7,145 nt of DNA from NCBI GenBank assembly GCA_937876225.1, contig CALFIC010000120.1, forward strand, positions 1-7,145, in the 5' to 3' direction. Numbering within the stretch: the stretch's first letter is position 1; every line of letters starts with the position of its first letter. This stretch comes from an uncultured Chloroflexota bacterium (GTDB lineage: Bacteria; Chloroflexota; Chloroflexia; Chloroflexales; Roseiflexaceae). A program made the position numbers and the translations under genes. Positions 5,418 through 7,145 of the stretch are shown here, piece by piece. The notes below the pieces were generated by a model. It had not been told where the DNA came from. It ran no database searches and saw only the letters and a list, made by a program, of their open reading frames with translations.

Positions 5418-7145
5418 ATGGCTCCAAATATTACCCTCGAAGAGTTGTGGGCAAAACAGTATGAATTTCCCATGAATCCGCGTTCCCGCGAAGCCATGCA
5501 TACTGTTGCAGGACCACTTTTTTTACCGGCTGGACCAGGTGCTGGTAAAACGACGGTACTTCTATGGCGTACGCTAAATTTGATTGTGTTTCATGGCGTT
5601 AAGCCCGAAGAAATTTTTCTCTCTACGTTCACCGAAAAAGCTGCTCGGCAACTTAAAGATGGCATTACCGTCATGCTTGCTGAAGCACAAAAGTACACAA
5701 CAGAAAAATATGACACAAGTCGTATGTATGTGGGTACCGTACACTCACTGTGTCAACAGCTAATTCGTGATCGCCGGTTTGCTGGACGTAAAAGCGATTT
5801 ACCAGCCATGCTTGACGAAATTGATCAGTATCTTTTGATTAGTGATCAATGGAACCGTTTGCTCGCTGAATCAGGATTACAAGGCGAGCCAGCAGCGATT
5901 TCTGAACGAATTAATGTGTATTTGAAAAATAAAAGATCTAAATCACGTCACGACACCATAACAAATTGCATCGCATTTTTTAATCGTTGCGCCGATGAAT
6001 ATATTAATGTCGAGGAGATACTTACACAGCGCGAACAAACAGCGCAACCTGACGATTTGCTTATTGCACTGTTGAAAATGTGTGTGCTGTATCGGCAAAT
6101 TCTCAATGAAAAATCTTTAGTTGATTTTGGGAGTATTCAAATAAAAGCACTCGCATTACTTCAAACTTCAGCAGTGGCGCGCTCTCAGTTCAAACATGTG
6201 ATTATTGATGAATATCAAGACACAAACCCCATCCAAGAACGTATTTTCTTTGAATTGGCTCGTGGCCATGGCAATATTTGTGTGGTTGGTGATGACGATC
6301 AGGCGTTGTACCGCTTTCGTGGTGCCACCGTAGAGAATTTTGTCATGTTTAAGGAATCAGTTCAACGCCATCTCGGTTTGGTTGCGACAGAAATTGCCCT
6401 TGACACAAATTATCGTTCTCATCACAAAATCGTCAGTTTGTACAACACGTATATGCGAGATACACAACATTGGACCGCCGATGGACATGTGTGGCGTGTG
6501 CGTAAAACGATAAAACCGAATCCGAATCCACCAACGGAAGTGGTAACACAACCACACTCCGTGTTGCAGATGGCGTCTGGGTCAACACAACAGGTGACAC
6601 AACAACTCGCTCAATTCATCAAAAAACTACTCGATGAAGGACGGGTTACTAATCCTAATCAGATCGCGGTGCTATTCAAGTCCGTTAAATCGAGTAAAGC
6701 GAAACAATTGATTCAGGCCCTCGAACAAGTTGGACTCAAAGCATATGCCCCACGTGCGAGTCGTTTCCTCGAAGTTGAAGAAGCCGTTGATATGCTCGGC
6801 GTACTTATGCAATTCACGGGAAAACCTACTTCTAGTTGGCAACTCAATGGTGGTGATTTTAGCGAATATATTAAATGGGCAGACGAAACGTATAAACGTG
6901 GTGCGGCACTGGTACAAGCAGACCCGTTTTTACGGGCGTTTATGGCAGATCGTAAATTGTTGATTGAAGCACGTGTGAAAGACAGAAAACTTCTGCTCGA
7001 TGCCTTGGCAGCTGCAAATATTGAACGAGATGCAATTTATGATCCTGATACAAGCGCTGGAAAAAACATTAGGCAGGTACTGCTTGCATCAAATGCTTCT
7101 GCAGAAGCACTTAAACCAATCCGGCGTAAATGCTTTGAAGAAGTG
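5418..7145 (+). CDS. UvrD/Rep-type superfamily 1A DNA helicase, 5' part (runs off the window)
   Basis: The frame is open from ATG 5418 to the window end (576 codons). GAGG lies six bases before the start. The protein is an ATP-driven translocase/helicase of the 3'-5' UvrD/PcrA/Rep class. Motifs in order: Walker A GPGAGKTT at 39-46; motif Ia LSTFTEKAARQLKDG at ~68-82; Ib YVGTVHSLCQQL at 104-115; Walker B/motif II IIDEYQDTNPIQ at ~262-273; motif III VVGDDDQALYRFRGA at 289-303; motif IV LDTNYRSHHKIV at 328-339; and the start of domain 2A (QIAVLFKS at 415-422, LKAYAPRASRFLEVEEAVDML at ~440-460). The 1B insert (~120-250) is typical in size. Motifs V and VI are not yet reached at residue 576, so the full protein is probably more than 700 aa. 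The first ~18 residues precede the usual Q-motif-like region (NPRSREAMHTVAGPLFLPAG). Codon use is AT-rich, unlike the genes to the left. It could be a stand-alone repair helicase or part of a mobile-element or defence module; the missing downstream genes would decide. Confidence 0.93.
   Translation, partial: MAPNITLEELWAKQYEFPMNPRSREAMHTVAGPLFLPAGPGAGKTTVLLWRTLNLIVFHGVKPEEIFLSTFTEKAARQLKDGITVMLAEAQKYTTEKYDTSRMYVGTVHSLCQQLIRDRRFAGRKSDLPAMLDEIDQYLLISDQWNRLLAESGLQGEPAAISERINVYLKNKRSKSRHDTITNCIAFFNRCADEYINVEEILTQREQTAQPDDLLIALLKMCVLYRQILNEKSLVDFGSIQIKALALLQTSAVARSQFKHVIIDEYQDTNPIQERIFFELARGHGNICVVGDDDQALYRFRGATVENFVMFKESVQRHLGLVATEIALDTNYRSHHKIVSLYNTYMRDTQHWTADGHVWRVRKTIKPNPNPPTEVVTQPHSVLQMASGSTQQVTQQLAQFIKKLLDEGRVTNPNQIAVLFKSVKSSKAKQLIQALEQVGLKAYAPRASRFLEVEEAVDMLGVLMQFTGKPTSSWQLNGGDFSEYIKWADETYKRGAALVQADPFLRAFMADRKLLIEARVKDRKLLLDALAAANIERDAIYDPDTSAGKNIRQVLLASNASAEALKPIRRKCFEEV

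Noticed and set aside
5418..7145. Calling the helicase gajB or uvrD/pcrA outright
   Set aside because: Only the N-terminal 576 residues are present, motifs V and VI are missing from the window, and no partner gene such as gajA is visible, so only the superfamily is supported.

Overview
The window looks like chromosomal DNA of a GC-rich filamentous bacterium, most likely from the phylum Chloroflexota (Herpetosiphon/Chloroflexus-like). This is an inference. It rests on a secreted protease with a long (Ala-Thr)n / Pro-Thr linker joined to a C-terminal beta-sandwich-like module, and on intergenic DNA built from 7-bp-period repeats. There is no rRNA or other marker gene to confirm it. No tRNA, rRNA, CRISPR array or complete insertion sequence was seen.

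Layout, left to right. (1) Positions 1-374 hold no gene but much structure: seven perfect AATGGAA heptamers, a 15-bp perfect hairpin, a 12-bp tandem duplication, and a block of about 60-bp units. Each unit pairs a 20-bp palindrome with degenerate heptamers. (2) Positions 375-2816, minus strand, encode an exported subtilisin-family (S8) protease with an intact catalytic triad. (3) A 277-bp divergent intergenic region carries a promoter candidate for each direction. (4) Positions 3094-3582, plus strand, encode a 162-aa protein I do not recognise. (5) Positions 3720-4808, plus strand, encode a 362-aa beta-lactamase-fold serine hydrolase followed by a strong intrinsic terminator. (6) Just past that terminator, on the minus strand, lies what looks like the last ~30 codons of a lost gene, then a G-rich tract.

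(7) Around 5000-5020 the base composition changes abruptly from GC-rich to AT-rich. From there to the window end lie a 65-aa duplicated zinc-ribbon protein (5020-5217, minus) and, divergent from it, the first 576 codons of a UvrD/Rep-type superfamily 1A helicase (5418 to beyond 7145). The composition break, the truncated gene remnant and the helicase suggest the left edge of an acquired island.

The left genes (protease, unknown protein, hydrolase) each appear to have their own promoter and/or terminator and show no evident shared pathway. The zinc-ribbon protein and helicase share one 200-bp control region and are the best candidates for working together, possibly in mobile-element or defence-related DNA processing. 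That is a hypothesis, because the rest of the helicase and its downstream neighbours lie outside the window.
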